Positions 8,444-18,021 of a DNA stretch of 64,000 nucleotides are shown here, one piece after another. Source of the DNA: Alteromonas mediterranea DE (GTDB taxonomy: Bacteria; Pseudomonadota; Gammaproteobacteria; Enterobacterales; Alteromonadaceae); contig NC_011138.3 in the NCBI RefSeq assembly GCF_000020585.3, positions 223,501 to 287,500 on the forward strand, given 5' to 3'. The position numbers and the translations under genes are program-made. The notes beneath the pieces were generated by a model. The model made no database searches. It was given only the letters and a program-made list of their open reading frames with translations, and had not been told where the DNA came from. Position 1 is the first letter of the stretch, and every line of letters starts with the position of its first letter.

Positions 8444-9136
8444 CTGCGTATAAATCTGTTCAGCGCGGTTAAACAGAAGCCAAGACGTTAAAATGTACTT
8501 GTCGTTACTTTTTGGAATTTGGCCGCGATGCGTGTGAGTAAAATAGGCAGGCGCAATCACCATTCTGCCTGCTTTAGGCTTAACCGCACGGTTTTGATAA
8601 TAAAACTCCGTCTCGCCGCCTTCTTCCACATCGTTTAAGTAGTACATAAACAGCAATACGCGGTGCAGTGCGTCGTTATGTTGAAGCTGTGGATAGACCT
8701 CTGAATGCCAGTACGGGTAGCCACCATTGCCCGCGGTGTAGCGCTGTGCATTTACATCGCCGACCCGAAACAGGTAATTCACCAAATTCGCCAAATTGGG
8801 TTTGCCCACTTCATCAAAATTTTCACCTGTTACTTTTACCGGTTCACCAGTTTTGGGATGGCGTACGGTCAAGCCAATAGGCCCAACAAGCGCAAAGTAG
8901 TACTTTTCAATGTAGGAGACCAGCTGCTGCCCAGTGTGCTGCATCACTTGTTGAAATAAGTCTTTAAATTCCGGGTTGCGACTTATCGATACATCCATGC
9001 TGCGCTTTTTATCTAAGTCGACGCCACCACCGGTGCGGCCTTGAGACAAATTAGGGCTGCTTTCAAAGCGTTCCATGAGTTGTTTGCACAGCTCTGGTGG
9101 TAACACATCATCAATAACTTCAATTAAATCGCTCAT
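8438..9136 (-). CDS. 2-oxoglutarate/Fe(II) oxygenase, prolyl 4-hydroxylase type
   Basis: A 232-residue soluble protein with the P4H-type jelly-roll. It shows the proximal metal motif YPYWHSEVYP, then LHRVLLFMYYLNDVEEGGET, then VKPKAGRMVIAP, the distal histidine in FTHTHRG and the 2OG-binding lysine in NDKYILTSWL. The proximal motif is HxE rather than the usual HxD. Substrate unknown. The gene lies 22 nt after the thioesterase stop with a GAGGT ribosome site, so the pair is probably one operon. Confidence 0.82.
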   Translation of the reverse strand: MSDLIEVIDDVLPPELCKQLMERFESSPNLSQGRTGGGVDLDKKRSMDVSISRNPEFKDLFQQVMQHTGQQLVSYIEKYYFALVGPIGLTVRHPKTGEPVKVTGENFDEVGKPNLANLVNYLFRVGDVNAQRYTAGNGGYPYWHSEVYPQLQHNDALHRVLLFMYYLNDVEEGGETEFYYQNRAVKPKAGRMVIAPAYFTHTHRGQIPKSNDKYILTSWLLFNRAEQIYTQS

Positions 9137-9158
9137 GGAGACCTCGTACTGCGCTTTA

Positions 9159-9578
9159 TTACTGAGTTGGTACTTCTTTAAAGTGAGACTGTAGTTCTGA
9201 TTTCACTTTATCTGGGATAGGCGCAGAGCGCTGTGTTTTATAGTCAAAATGTACCATGGTGGTGATGCCTGTTGAGCACAGCTTATCGTCTTGCCATAAC
9301 TCTTGAAACACGTCGAATGCACTGTTGCCTAGCCGGCTAACGTAGGTTTTAACCGTCACAGGTTTGCCATAAAAAATTTGAGCTAAAAAATCGACTTTGT
9401 AGCTGGCTAAAATTAGCGGCCAATTTTTTAAGTCTAGCTCAGGGGTAAAAATTCTGAAAATAGGCTCTCTGGCTGCTTCAAACCAAGCGACTAATGCCGT
9501 ATTACTAACATGTTGTAAGGCATCTGTTTCACAAAAACGTACGTCAAAAGAAGTGATAAGTGGTGCTGTATTACTCAT
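9159..9578 (-). CDS. Acyl-CoA thioesterase, 4HBT hotdog fold
   Basis: A 139-residue single hotdog domain of the YbgC/4-hydroxybenzoyl-CoA thioesterase type. The catalytic region RFCETDALQHVSNTALVAWF contains the conserved Asp (ETDALQHV) and the helix ending FEAARE. A thioester hydrolase activity on acyl-CoA is expected; the chain length is unknown. No clear ribosome site is seen before the ATG. First gene of a probable two-gene operon with the 2OG oxygenase. Confidence 0.8.
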   Translation of the reverse strand: MSNTAPLITSFDVRFCETDALQHVSNTALVAWFEAAREPIFRIFTPELDLKNWPLILASYKVDFLAQIFYGKPVTVKTYVSRLGNSAFDVFQELWQDDKLCSTGITTMVHFDYKTQRSAPIPDKVKSELQSHFKEVPTQ

Positions 9579-9763
9579 AAATTATTGTAGGCTTTGTTAT
9601 AAGTTTGATTTCCACTTTAGCATTATAGGCGGGAGTTTTCAGTAGCCCTTATAAAAGCGATTGTGTTTAGGGTAAATCGTTGTGTTTTGATTAGCTTACA
9701 GGGGGTGTGCCGTTAGGTTCTTTTGCATTACAATCCGCTTCTAACTTTTTGAGCGAACATACT

Positions 9764-11266
9764 ATGACTGCGATTGGGATTGACTACGGTACATCAAATT
9801 CTGAGGTTGTGTATTTTGATGGAACGGCCCATCAGCACATCAAACTCGACCCGTTAGATAAGAAGGGCAATAAAATCCGTTCTTCGGTGTTCATCTACTT
9901 TGAAGATGAACTGCCGCCGCCTCCTGATGCCATGGTTGAAGCGAAAGTGGCGCAGTTACAGCGCGTTATCAGTGAGCAAATAGATAAGGCGAAGGACGGC
10001 TATTATTCGGCAAAAGATCCAAAAGAACAGGCGATGTATAGCGACCGTGTCGACTCGCTGCGCGGTGATTTGCACAACAAGCCTGCATTACAGCGTAAAG
10101 CTATTGCACAATTGATGCATGCCATGTCGCTAGACGAAATCCCTTTGCTGCGGTTGGTAGAGCACGGCAAGTTTGCGTTTGGTGAAGAAGGGTTTAGGCG
10201 CTTTCTTAAAATGCCGGACAAAGGCCGTCTTATTTATTCACCTAAGAACTTTCTAGGCGCCTCGCTAGACGGTGACCAAAAACAAGCATTCATCGGTATT
10301 ATTGCTAAGCAGTTAGCGTACTTTAAACAGTGTGCAGAGCAGCAGCTAGGCAAGGCTGTTAATAATGCGGTAATTGGCCGTCCAGTTAAGTTTCACGGTA
10401 CCCGCGGTGAAGAAGGGAACGCGCAGGCCATTCAAATAATGACTGAAGCGGCGACGAAAGCCGGGTTTTCAGGGGTTAATTTCCTAGATGAACCCATAGC
10501 AGCGGCGTATAAAATTGAGCAAACCCTACCAAGGGATACCACTACGCTGATTGTCGATATTGGTGGGGGTACCACGGATATTTGCTGTATTAAGCTTTCT
10601 CCCGAGCGTTCCAATCAGCTTGATCGCAAAGAGGATGTTCTGTCGGTAACAGGCAGACGTTTAGGCGGCATGGATTGCGATAAGAGCTTGGTGCTTAAGG
10701 CTATTGCCCCTGAAATGGGAATGGGCCTTAAGATGATCAACGGGCTTCCTGTTCCGCCCACGTACTTCTCTGATATGTGTGCGGTTGATAACATTCCTGC
10801 TCTTACTCGCTTTTTCTCTGACGATTATGGGTTAGATATTTCTCAAACCATGTCTGTGATTAAAGAGCCAGCCCAATTAGAGCGCTTGCTTATTGTTCAG
10901 GAGAAAAAGTTGTCTGCCCGTGTGGTGAACTCGGCTCGATTAGCCAAGGAACTACTGTCGAGTAAGCAGAACATTACCTTGCCGCTGCACTATATCGAAG
11001 ATGATTTTGACGTGGAGATTTCGCAAGACTCGCTCAAAAAGGCATTAAAACCTTGGCTTGATAAAGTGAAAGCGCTGGTGGTGGAATGCTTGGAATACAG
11101 CAGTGAAAAGCCAGAAGTGGTGATGATCACAGGTGGTATGAGTTTGTCGCCAATCGTGGTTGATGCGCTGTATGAAAACCTGCTTACCGGTTTACCGCGA
11201 TTGGAGAATGACGCCTTCAACTCGGTGTGCGAAGGATTAGCTATTCAAGCGGCGAAGCACGCTTAA
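9764..11266 (+). CDS. yegD: YegD-type Hsp70-family protein
   Basis: A 500-residue actin/Hsp70-fold protein. Phosphate-1 motif IGIDYGTSNSEV opens the protein, phosphate-2 is [12 protein letters not shown], the adenosine motif is MITGGMSLSP, and the middle has SPKNFLGASL and AVIGRPVKFHG as in E. coli YegD. It lacks the classical DnaK substrate-binding domain, so it is not a standard chaperone; the function of YegD is poorly known. A GTG at 9707 with a GGGGG upstream would add 19 residues, but the family begins at the ATG at 9764. Confidence 0.85.
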   Translation: MTAIGIDYGTSNSEVVYFDGTAHQHIKLDPLDKKGNKIRSSVFIYFEDELPPPPDAMVEAKVAQLQRVISEQIDKAKDGYYSAKDPKEQAMYSDRVDSLRGDLHNKPALQRKAIAQLMHAMSLDEIPLLRLVEHGKFAFGEEGFRRFLKMPDKGRLIYSPKNFLGASLDGDQKQAFIGIIAKQLAYFKQCAEQQLGKAVNNAVIGRPVKFHGTRGEEGNAQAIQIMTEAATKAGFSGVNFLDEPIAAAYKIEQTLPRDTTTLIVDIGGGTTDICCIKLSPERSNQLDRKEDVLSVTGRRLGGMDCDKSLVLKAIAPEMGMGLKMINGLPVPPTYFSDMCAVDNIPALTRFFSDDYGLDISQTMSVIKEPAQLERLLIVQEKKLSARVVNSARLAKELLSSKQNITLPLHYIEDDFDVEISQDSLKKALKPWLDKVKALVVECLEYSSEKPEVVMITGGMSLSPIVVDALYENLLTGLPRLENDAFNSVCEGLAIQAAKHA

Positions 11267-11288
11267 TATCTTATTATAAATAAACACT

Positions 11289-11330
11289 AAGCCTTAGCGT
11301 AGTAGCCTTTACTACGCTAAGGCTTTTTTG
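11289..11330. terminator. Strong bidirectional terminator after yegD
   Basis: A perfect 16-bp stem AAGCCTTAGCGTAGTA (11289-11304) and complement (11310-11325) with a 5-nt loop and TTTTT on the plus side. On the minus strand it lies 2-6 nt past the stop of the small ORF. Confidence 0.88.
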
Positions 11331-11331
11331 A

Positions 11332-11499
11332 TCAGTGCTTAAGGATATTGTGTTCTTTTAGATAAATCGCGATGGCCTCGGGCGACTCGAAGGCTTTTAA
11401 CAGCATTTCTTGTGCGCGTGCTTTCACATCATTGTCTTCTGATGATGACAGTAGGTGATACCATGTTTTCACTAAGGCTAATGGCGGCGTTTGGTTCAT
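11332..11499 (-). CDS. Small hypothetical protein, 55 residues
   Basis: MNQTPPLALVKTWYHLLSSS opens a short acidic, mostly helical protein ending EAIAIYLKEHNILKH. No family recognised. The ATG at 11499 has GGAG 9 nt upstream; a TTG at 11517 is an alternative. Gene-like features are the ribosome site, the terminator right after the stop, and codon choice like its neighbours. It lies between yegD and uvrA with its own unit structure. Confidence 0.55.
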   Translation of the reverse strand: MNQTPPLALVKTWYHLLSSSEDNDVKARAQEMLLKAFESPEAIAIYLKEHNILKH

Positions 11500-11702
11500 T
11501 AGTTGTCGCTCCAGCAATTCTTACTGCAAAAATACACAAAAATCATCGTAACGTATGATTTGCCAAAACAAGCTTTGACCAGCATGGAAAAACGTGTAAA
11601 TAAACGTCAACGCGCACTTCTTACAAGCTGCTGTGTTAATTACACAGCAGCAAAATAGAAAACGAGTGCGCTTTACGCTAACGGATTTACCTCGTTACCG
11701 GC

Positions 11703-14534
11703 TCAAGCTTGTGTGAGCATGGGTTTCAGGAATCGACCTGTATGTGAAACTTCTTGTTGTGCCACATGCTCAGGTGTTCCCTCTGCAATAATCTGGCCAC
11801 CTCCGGATCCACCTTCGGGTCCAAGGTCAACAATCCAGTCTGCGGTTTTAATCACATCTAGGTTATGCTCAATAACCACAACGGTATTACCGTGATCGCG
11901 CAGCCTGTGAAGGACGGCTAATAACTGTTTAATATCGTGGAAGTGCAACCCGGTGGTTGGTTCGTCCAAGATATAGAGTGTTTGCCCAGTGTCTCTTTTT
12001 GACAACTCTTTCGCTAATTTCACGCGCTGTGCTTCACCACCTGATAACGTAGTGGCTGCTTGGCCTAGACGAATATATGACAAGCCAACGTCCATTAGGG
12101 TCTGCAATTTACGTGAAATAGCCGGAATAGCATCGAAGAACTGACGGGCATCTTCCACCGTCATTTCCAACACTTCGTGAATGTTCTTATCTTTGTACTT
12201 TATCTCAAGGGTTTCACGGTTATAGCGTTTGCCCTGACATACGTCACAAGGCACATACACGTCTGGCAAAAAGTGCATTTCCACTTTAATTACACCGTCA
12301 CCCTGACACGCCTCACAGCGACCGCCTTTTACGTTAAAGCTAAAGCGGCCAGGCTTGTAACCCCGTGAACGCGACTCTTGTGTACCGGCGAACATTTCAC
12401 GAATTGGAGTGAAAATGCCTGCGTAAGTCGCCGGATTAGAGCGCGGTGTTCTGCCGATAGGGCTTTGGTCAATATCGACCACTTTGTCGAGCTGATCTAA
12501 TCCGGTCATCGACTTATGCGGTGCCGGTTCAGAAGTAGTCGCCTTGTTCAGCTCGCGCTGCGCTATTTTGTAGAAAGTGTCATTAATCAGCGTTGATTTG
12601 CCCGAGCCCGATACACCGGTTACACAGGTCATTACACCAGTAGGTATACGTAAATCAACAGACTTCAAGTTGTTACCGGTAGCGCCTAAAAGCTCTAGCC
12701 ACTTGTCGTCTTTAACCGGTGTGCGTGTTGCAGGGATATCTATCTTCTCTCTACCAGATAAGTATTTTCCAGTAAGTGAGTGTTCACTGTTTTTGATATC
12801 TTCAAGCGAACCTTCGGCGATAATCTCACCACCATGCACACCCGCCCCCGGGCCGATATCTACAATGTAATCGGCTTCGCGAATGGCATCTTCGTCGTGC
12901 TCTACAACTAACACGGTGTTACCTAGATCGCGCAAGTGTGTAAGCGTGCCAAGTAGGCGTTCGTTATCCCGTTGATGAAGACCGATAGAGGGCTCATCCA
13001 GCACGTACATAACGCCCACTAAGCCTGCGCCAATTTGACTTGCCAGTCGAATGCGCTGAGCTTCACCGCCCGATAGAGTATCGGCGCTGCGCGACATAGA
13101 AAGATAGTTAAGACCTACGTTTACCAAGAAGCGCAAGCGGTCCATGATTTCTTTCAAAATCTTTTCGGCTATCTGAGCACGTTGACCTTCAAGTTTCAGT
13201 GTCTCGAAGAAGCCGTATGCATCGGCAATCGACATGTCAGCAATGGCTGGCAGGTTGGTGTCTTGTATAAATACATGACGTGCTTCAACACGCAGACGCG
13301 TGCCGTTACAGCTGCTGCAGTGCTGCTGGCTTAAATATTTTGCTAGCTCTTCACGCACCGAATTCGACTCGGTCTCTCGATAGCGACGTTCCATATTAGG
13401 GATAATGCCCTCAAATGGATGCTTACGCTCCATCACGTCGCCACGCTCGTTTATGTACTTAAACGACAGCGACTTGCCTTTAGACCCATAAAGCACAATG
13501 TCTTGGTGCTTTTTATCGAGCTCTTCAAATGGTGCGGTAAGGCTAAATTTATAATGGTCTGCTACTGCCTGTAGCATTTGAAAATAGTAATAGCTGCGCT
13601 TGTCCCATCCGCGAATAGCGCCGCCAGACAAACTTAATTCGGTATTGCCGACTACGCGTGCTGGGTCAAAAAACTGTCTTGTACCTAGCCCGTCACAAGT
13701 TGGGCATGCACCCGCTGGGTTATTAAATGAAAACAGACGAGGTTCAAGTTCACTAATGCTGTAACCGCAGTGTGGACAGGCGAAGTTGGCAGAAAATACA
13801 ATTTCTTCTGCGTCTTTATCGTCCATATCAGCCACAACCGCGTTGCCGCCAGCAAGGCTAAGCGCCGTCTCGAATGATTCAGCCAAACGCAGTGCCATAT
13901 CGTCGCGCACCTTGAAACGATCTACCACCACTTCGATGGTGTGCTTCTTGTGCAGGTCTAGCGGCGGCGGATCCGATAGGTCACATACCTCTCCATCAAT
14001 GCGCGCACGAATAAAGCCCTGTGCTGAGAGGTTTTGCAAAGCTTTTACGTGTTCACCTTTACGCTCTTTAACGATAGGCGCTAATAGCATTAGCTTACTG
14101 CCTTCTGGCATCGCCAACACTTTATCCACCATTTGACTGACGGTCTGGGCGTCTAGCGGTACATCGTGATCAGGGCAGCGAGGCGTACCTACACGGGCAA
14201 ACATCAGTCGCAAGTAATCGTAAACTTCGGTGATGGTACCTACGGTAGAGCGAGGGTTGTGTGACGTTGATTTTTGCTCAATGGATATTGCAGGCGATAA
14301 ACCCTCAATATGATCAACATCGGGTTTTTCCATCATGGAAAGGAACTGACGGGCATAGGCAGACAAAGACTCAACGTAACGTCGTTGGCCTTCTGCGTAT
14401 AGCGTGTCAAATGCTAGAGACGATTTACCCGAGCCAGAAAGGCCGGTTATCACCACCAGTTTGTCTCGTGGCAGTGTTAAATCGATGTTTTTCAAGTTGT
14501 GGGTGCGAGCACCGCGAATTTCGATTTTATCCAT
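11703..14534 (-). CDS. uvrA: Excinuclease ABC subunit A
   Basis: A 943-residue UvrA, the DNA damage sensor of nucleotide excision repair, with two ABC modules. First Walker A GLSGSGKS is at 31-38. The first zinc module includes [20 protein letters not shown] and CPTCDG. The LSGGEAQR signature appears twice. The second Walker A is GVSGSGKST, and the C-terminal zinc finger is CEACQGDG...[10 protein letters not shown]. The end EGTPEHVA...GRFLKPML is typical. I looked upstream for a LexA box and did not find a convincing one. Confidence 0.97.
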   Translation of the reverse strand: MDKIEIRGARTHNLKNIDLTLPRDKLVVITGLSGSGKSSLAFDTLYAEGQRRYVESLSAYARQFLSMMEKPDVDHIEGLSPAISIEQKSTSHNPRSTVGTITEVYDYLRLMFARVGTPRCPDHDVPLDAQTVSQMVDKVLAMPEGSKLMLLAPIVKERKGEHVKALQNLSAQGFIRARIDGEVCDLSDPPPLDLHKKHTIEVVVDRFKVRDDMALRLAESFETALSLAGGNAVVADMDDKDAEEIVFSANFACPHCGYSISELEPRLFSFNNPAGACPTCDGLGTRQFFDPARVVGNTELSLSGGAIRGWDKRSYYYFQMLQAVADHYKFSLTAPFEELDKKHQDIVLYGSKGKSLSFKYINERGDVMERKHPFEGIIPNMERRYRETESNSVREELAKYLSQQHCSSCNGTRLRVEARHVFIQDTNLPAIADMSIADAYGFFETLKLEGQRAQIAEKILKEIMDRLRFLVNVGLNYLSMSRSADTLSGGEAQRIRLASQIGAGLVGVMYVLDEPSIGLHQRDNERLLGTLTHLRDLGNTVLVVEHDEDAIREADYIVDIGPGAGVHGGEIIAEGSLEDIKNSEHSLTGKYLSGREKIDIPATRTPVKDDKWLELLGATGNNLKSVDLRIPTGVMTCVTGVSGSGKSTLINDTFYKIAQRELNKATTSEPAPHKSMTGLDQLDKVVDIDQSPIGRTPRSNPATYAGIFTPIREMFAGTQESRSRGYKPGRFSFNVKGGRCEACQGDGVIKVEMHFLPDVYVPCDVCQGKRYNRETLEIKYKDKNIHEVLEMTVEDARQFFDAIPAISRKLQTLMDVGLSYIRLGQAATTLSGGEAQRVKLAKELSKRDTGQTLYILDEPTTGLHFHDIKQLLAVLHRLRDHGNTVVVIEHNLDVIKTADWIVDLGPEGGSGGGQIIAEGTPEHVAQQEVSHTGRFLKPMLTQA

Positions 14535-14764
14535 TGAAGCCTAAATGAGAGAAAAAGAATCAGTATGCCATAGGTGTCAACTAAAGTGATATGACATTCA
14601 AGTTATACTGTGAGTAGAGGGAGCAGATCACCTTACCGGTGTTTACTCGCCTTGTAGTTGTTCAATGTGGTGGTTTATTCCTCACTTTTAAACCCCACAC
14701 TATGCAAATGATTAACGCCAGCGTTGATTGCATTAATCGAATTTAAGGTAAGTGGGCGTAAGTG

Positions 14765-14796
14765 ATACCAGTCCGCATAGATAATTACACACTCAG
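14765..14796 (+). repeat. Left terminal inverted repeat of the MITE-like element
   Basis: 32 bp, outer end ATACCAGTCCGCATAGATAA, inner end CACTCAG. Pairs with 14998-15029 at 30 of 32 positions. Confidence 0.8.
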
Positions 14797-14997
14797 CGAG
14801 ACTTAAAATGTTCGTAATCGCGGCGTGTTACCGCAGGTATAGTGGTTCTACATCAAGGTGACACAACAAAGAGTACGGACATTTTAAACTCGCCCTTCGG
14901 GAAGGTCTGGCAAGCTTCCTAGCTTCATTCTGGGAATTTAAAAGGGAACAGCCATTCCTGCATTCCCACGCTTCGCTAGGAAACTTGCCAGCACCTT

Positions 14998-15029
14998 CTG
15001 AGTGGGCAATTATCTATGCGGACTGGTAT
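14998..15029 (-). repeat. Right terminal inverted repeat of the MITE-like element
   Basis: Inverted copy of 14765-14796. The two differences are near the inner end (TTGCCC against TTACAC). It abuts the internal hairpin arm ending at 14998. Confidence 0.8.
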
Positions 15030-15130
15030 TATGCTACACTTCGCGACTTTATTCTTCTTGCAGCAGAAACCGGTGTTCTCTGCGCGCTTTTTTGTTTTTT
15101 TGATTTTACTTATTGAGGGACACAGACGCT

Positions 15131-16468
15131 TTGAACGCTTTGGAATTACGCGCCGCGCTTGCACTTGCCTCCGTTTACGTTTTACGCATGATGGGGTTGT
15201 TCATGGTTATGCCAGTTTTGGCGGTTGCTGCTATGGACTACCCTGACTATTCTCCGCTATTGGTGGGGCTTGCCGTGGGGGGATATGGTCTAACGCAGGC
15301 CGCGCTTCAAATTCCCATGGGCATGATGTCTGATAAATGGGGGCGCAAACCTGTCATTTTGTTAGGGCTTGCCGTATTTGCATTGGGAAGCTTTGTGGCC
15401 GCGAATGCCGACAGTATGGTCATGATGATTGTAGGGCGTATTCTTCAAGGTGCGGGAGCCATTGCAGGTGCAATAATGGCACTTGCTACCGACGTAAGCC
15501 GCGAAAGTCAGCGGGCTAAAGTATTAGCCATCATAGGAATCGCCATTGGCTTTTCGTTCTATTTGGCCGTTATTTTAGGGCCACTTATTGCCAACAGCTA
15601 TGGCCTTACAGGCGTTTTCGGCATTACTGGCATCTTGGCCATTCTATGCATGCCGCTGGTTAAATGGGTTGTCCCAAACGGTGTACAGCTGAGCAGTGGC
15701 GATACACTTCCTCAAAAAGATCAGCTAAAACGTTTAGTATTTTCATCTCAGTTATGGCGTTTAAATATCAGCGTGATGATTTTACACATGATGATAACGC
15801 TGCTTTTCGTGCAGCTTCCGGTCACGCTGCTAAATTTCGATATGGCGTTAGACAGCCATTGGACCGTTTATTTACCTGTACTAGGCGCATCCATTGTTGG
15901 CCTTATTATAATGATGGGGATGGCAAGGGGGCGAACGCCTAAATCGCTGCTTGTCACAGGTGTAGTGTTAATGGGTGGCGCATTTTTAGCGCTTAGCTTG
16001 GAAGACCACAGCTGGTGGTGGGTGACGGCAGCGGTCGTGCTGTTCTTTACTGGCTTTAATTACTTAGAAGCGAATTTTCCTGCGTTGGTGTCGAGCATTG
16101 CGCCGGCTGGGCAAAAAGGAACGGCCATGGGGCTTTACGCCAGTTTCCAGTTTTTTGGTGCATTTTTGGGAGGCGTAATATCTGGTTTGGTTACTGATAT
16201 TTGGTCTCAAGACATCGCCTACGGTATTGGCGCTGCCAGCACATTGCTTTGGCTCTTCATCATTTTTGGGGTGAAGGAAGCGAGCCGTGTTAAGCGTGTG
16301 ATGATGAACGGTGAGTTTGATAATTCCAATATCTCCAGCATCGAAGCAGAACTAATGCGAGTACCAGGTGTACTAGAAGTGACATTAAACAGTCAAAATA
16401 ACGCGGTATACCTTAAGGTTGACCGCGACTTTGACGCGGTCAAAGCGCGAGATGTGTTGTCAGCGTAA
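15131..16468 (+). CDS. MFS drug-efflux type transporter, YajR-like
   Basis: A 12-helix major facilitator with the motif A loop GMMSDKWGRKPVILLG and the motif C-like region of TM5 (GIAIGFSFYLAVILGPLIA). The C-terminus continues into a small soluble ferredoxin-like domain (EAELMRVPGVLEVTLNSQNN followed by AVYLKVD), like the YAM domain of E. coli YajR. Proton-driven export is expected; the substrate is unknown. I chose the TTG at 15131 because GAGGGA lies 9 nt upstream and it gives MNALELRAALALASVY; a TTG at 15113 overlaps that ribosome site. The MITE-like element ends about 100 bp upstream. Confidence 0.82.
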   Translation: MNALELRAALALASVYVLRMMGLFMVMPVLAVAAMDYPDYSPLLVGLAVGGYGLTQAALQIPMGMMSDKWGRKPVILLGLAVFALGSFVAANADSMVMMIVGRILQGAGAIAGAIMALATDVSRESQRAKVLAIIGIAIGFSFYLAVILGPLIANSYGLTGVFGITGILAILCMPLVKWVVPNGVQLSSGDTLPQKDQLKRLVFSSQLWRLNISVMILHMMITLLFVQLPVTLLNFDMALDSHWTVYLPVLGASIVGLIIMMGMARGRTPKSLLVTGVVLMGGAFLALSLEDHSWWWVTAAVVLFFTGFNYLEANFPALVSSIAPAGQKGTAMGLYASFQFFGAFLGGVISGLVTDIWSQDIAYGIGAASTLLWLFIIFGVKEASRVKRVMMNGEFDNSNISSIEAELMRVPGVLEVTLNSQNNAVYLKVDRDFDAVKARDVLSA

Positions 16469-16536
16469 AAAGGGCAGTGCATTAAAAACCAAAACAGGTT
16501 AGCACCACAAGGTTTGTTAAAAAGGAAGGGAGCACC

Positions 16537-17121
16537 ATGATTGACCTAAGTAGTTACAAAGCCATCATTTTTGACATGGACGGCACCTTGGTCGATTCAA
16601 TGGGCGCACATATTGATGCGTGGCAGCTTACGTGTGACGCATTCGACTACCCCTTCGACCGAGACTATCAATATAGTTTAGGTGGCGTTCCTACCTTTGA
16701 AACCGTACACCTCATGAATGCCAAGTATGGCAAAAGCCATGATCCTGCAAAGGTTGCTCTATATAAAAAACAGGCCTTTGAAGGGCTAGACCATGTTCCC
16801 AGACTTATTCAAGATACCCTGGACGTGTTTAATCACTATAAGGGAAGCGTACCCATTGCTGTGGGGACAGGCTCAGATAGGCAGCACGCGCAAATGGTGT
16901 TAAATGAGCATGGCTTACTCGCCCAGTTATCGGCGTTGGTAACCGCAGATGATGTAAGCAAAGGCAAACCACATCCTGAAACCTTTTTACGTGCTGCGGA
17001 ATTAATGGGCGTTGCACCACAGCATTGTGTGGTGTTTGAAGATACCGACATGGGCCGAAAAGCGGCCGTTGACGGTGGCATGGCGTGCTTTATGGTCGAT
17101 AATACGCGGCTTATCTACTGA
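16537..17121 (+). CDS. HAD phosphatase, YqaB / beta-phosphoglucomutase-like
   Basis: A 194-residue HAD hydrolase, subfamily IA, with motif I FDMDGTLVDS (nucleophile and acid Asp), motif II GTGSDRQ, motif III Lys in SKGKPHPETFL and motif IV VFEDTDMG. The cap is a short helical insert. The sequence resembles E. coli YqaB, which acts on fructose 1-phosphate and other sugar phosphates. Strong ribosome site AAGGAAGGGAG before the ATG. Confidence 0.8.
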   Translation: MIDLSSYKAIIFDMDGTLVDSMGAHIDAWQLTCDAFDYPFDRDYQYSLGGVPTFETVHLMNAKYGKSHDPAKVALYKKQAFEGLDHVPRLIQDTLDVFNHYKGSVPIAVGTGSDRQHAQMVLNEHGLLAQLSALVTADDVSKGKPHPETFLRAAELMGVAPQHCVVFEDTDMGRKAAVDGGMACFMVDNTRLIY

Positions 17122-17195
17122 ATCTTAGCCCGATTGAAAGTTCGAGCTTAGCGCTTACGCTCACTCAATCGCGTTCACTCTATAATTTCTTAAGC

Positions 17196-17810
17196 TTATA
17201 CCGCCTCTAGTTCGCTTAGCGCATTTTTGCAATTGTGTAACAGTGACGACTTTATACGTTTGGTGGCATCATCAATGGCGGTTTTCATGGCATCGATAGC
17301 AATCTGATTGCTCTCTTTTTCACTGACACTGGCGTTTACATTCACGCTTTGCCCTTTGAAGGTGGTGGCCGGTGAATACTCATCTGCATAGTCAGGCTTG
17401 TACTTAACCTTAAGCACCACAGTGGCAACCATATTACTTCCTAAGCTTTTTATAAACGCGCGATTTAGTACTACTTTAACGCTATTGGCTGCTTCAATAT
17501 CTGGGCTAACATTCATCGCTTCTAAGCTTTGCTGTAACAGTGAATAGAGCGTGTCTTCTAATCCATTACTGCTTCTAACGAGCAAGTCTTTACTCGACCG
17601 TATGTCGATTAATTCTGCCAAGTTAATTGGACAAGCTTTCGCTTTAGACATGGTTAGCTGATAGTCTTTTCTCTGCGACGCAGGAATTAATGATGAATCA
17701 AGCTCGGGTGGCGTAGACTCGCAGGCAATAAGCAAGGGTAGGGCACAGCAGGCAACAATAAGTCGAGCTGGTGATGTAGCGTAAGACATGGAAAATGTTC
17801 TACTTTTCAT
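17196..17810 (-). CDS. Predicted lipoprotein of unknown function
   Basis: 204 residues with a lipoprotein signal: basic start (MKSRTF...PAR), hydrophobic core and lipobox LPLLIAC followed by ESTPPE. The mature part mixes alpha and beta segments; VKVVLNRAFIKSL and VATVVLKVKY may form a sheet, then a long C-terminal helix rich in Ala, Ile and Lys. No family recognised; the pattern resembles YajG-type lipoproteins only loosely. It is divergent from the alpha/beta hydrolase-like lipoprotein at 18022, and the two share a 211-bp promoter region. Confidence 0.7.
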   Translation of the reverse strand: MKSRTFSMSYATSPARLIVACCALPLLIACESTPPELDSSLIPASQRKDYQLTMSKAKACPINLAELIDIRSSKDLLVRSSNGLEDTLYSLLQQSLEAMNVSPDIEAANSVKVVLNRAFIKSLGSNMVATVVLKVKYKPDYADEYSPATTFKGQSVNVNASVSEKESNQIAIDAMKTAIDDATKRIKSSLLHNCKNALSELEAV

Positions 17811-18021
17811 TAAATTATTTTTGTTTTATGCAGATAAATTATGCAAGTAATATTGTCTTTAGTATAAGAAAGTTTGTATCGCTAAGAAACAGAACAACTG
17901 TTGCAAACTGTTACAGCTTGTTTAGCATAGGTGAGGGACTGTTGATCAGCGACACAACCATTACACCTATATAACCTGAAAATAAATTTCGCTATAACCA
18001 ATCAACACGGACAGTTCTTTA

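Larger units (their letters stand above)
14765..15029. mobile_element. MITE-like element, 265 bp, 32-bp terminal inverted repeats
   Basis: The ends are inverted repeats of 32 bp, 14765-14796 and 14998-15029, with 30 matching positions; the outer part is ATACCAGTCCGCATAGATAA. There is no coding potential inside. The right half holds a second nested inverted repeat, 14901-14923 against 14975-14998, around GGCAAG and TTCCTAGC, and within that TGGGAAT (14931-14937) against ATTCCCA (14962-14968). The outermost bases can be read as CCAGTCC flanked by TA on both sides, as expected for a TA duplication of IS630/Tc1-like transposition, but the flanks are too short to prove it. It looks like a non-autonomous element moved by a transposase elsewhere. 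Confidence 0.7.
14535..15130. other. Intergenic region upstream of uvrA and the MFS gene, containing a MITE-like element
   Basis: 596 bp without a credible ORF. The first 230 bp should hold the uvrA promoter on the minus strand. The element at 14765-15029 takes up most of the rest, and the last 100 bp are the leader of the MFS gene. Confidence 0.7.

Noticed and set aside
13786..14136. 116-residue frame antisense to uvrA, and similar antisense frames over galT, mreB and mshE
   Set aside because: Ser/Thr/Ala-rich shadows of strongly coding genes on the other strand; no ribosome sites and no family features.
14535..14764. LexA (SOS) box upstream of uvrA
   Set aside because: I looked for CTG-N10-CAG type palindromes on both strands and found none with correct spacing.
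16295..16468. Separate gene for the C-terminal domain of the MFS transporter
   Set aside because: The frame is continuous with the transporter, and a C-terminal ferredoxin-like domain is known in YajR.
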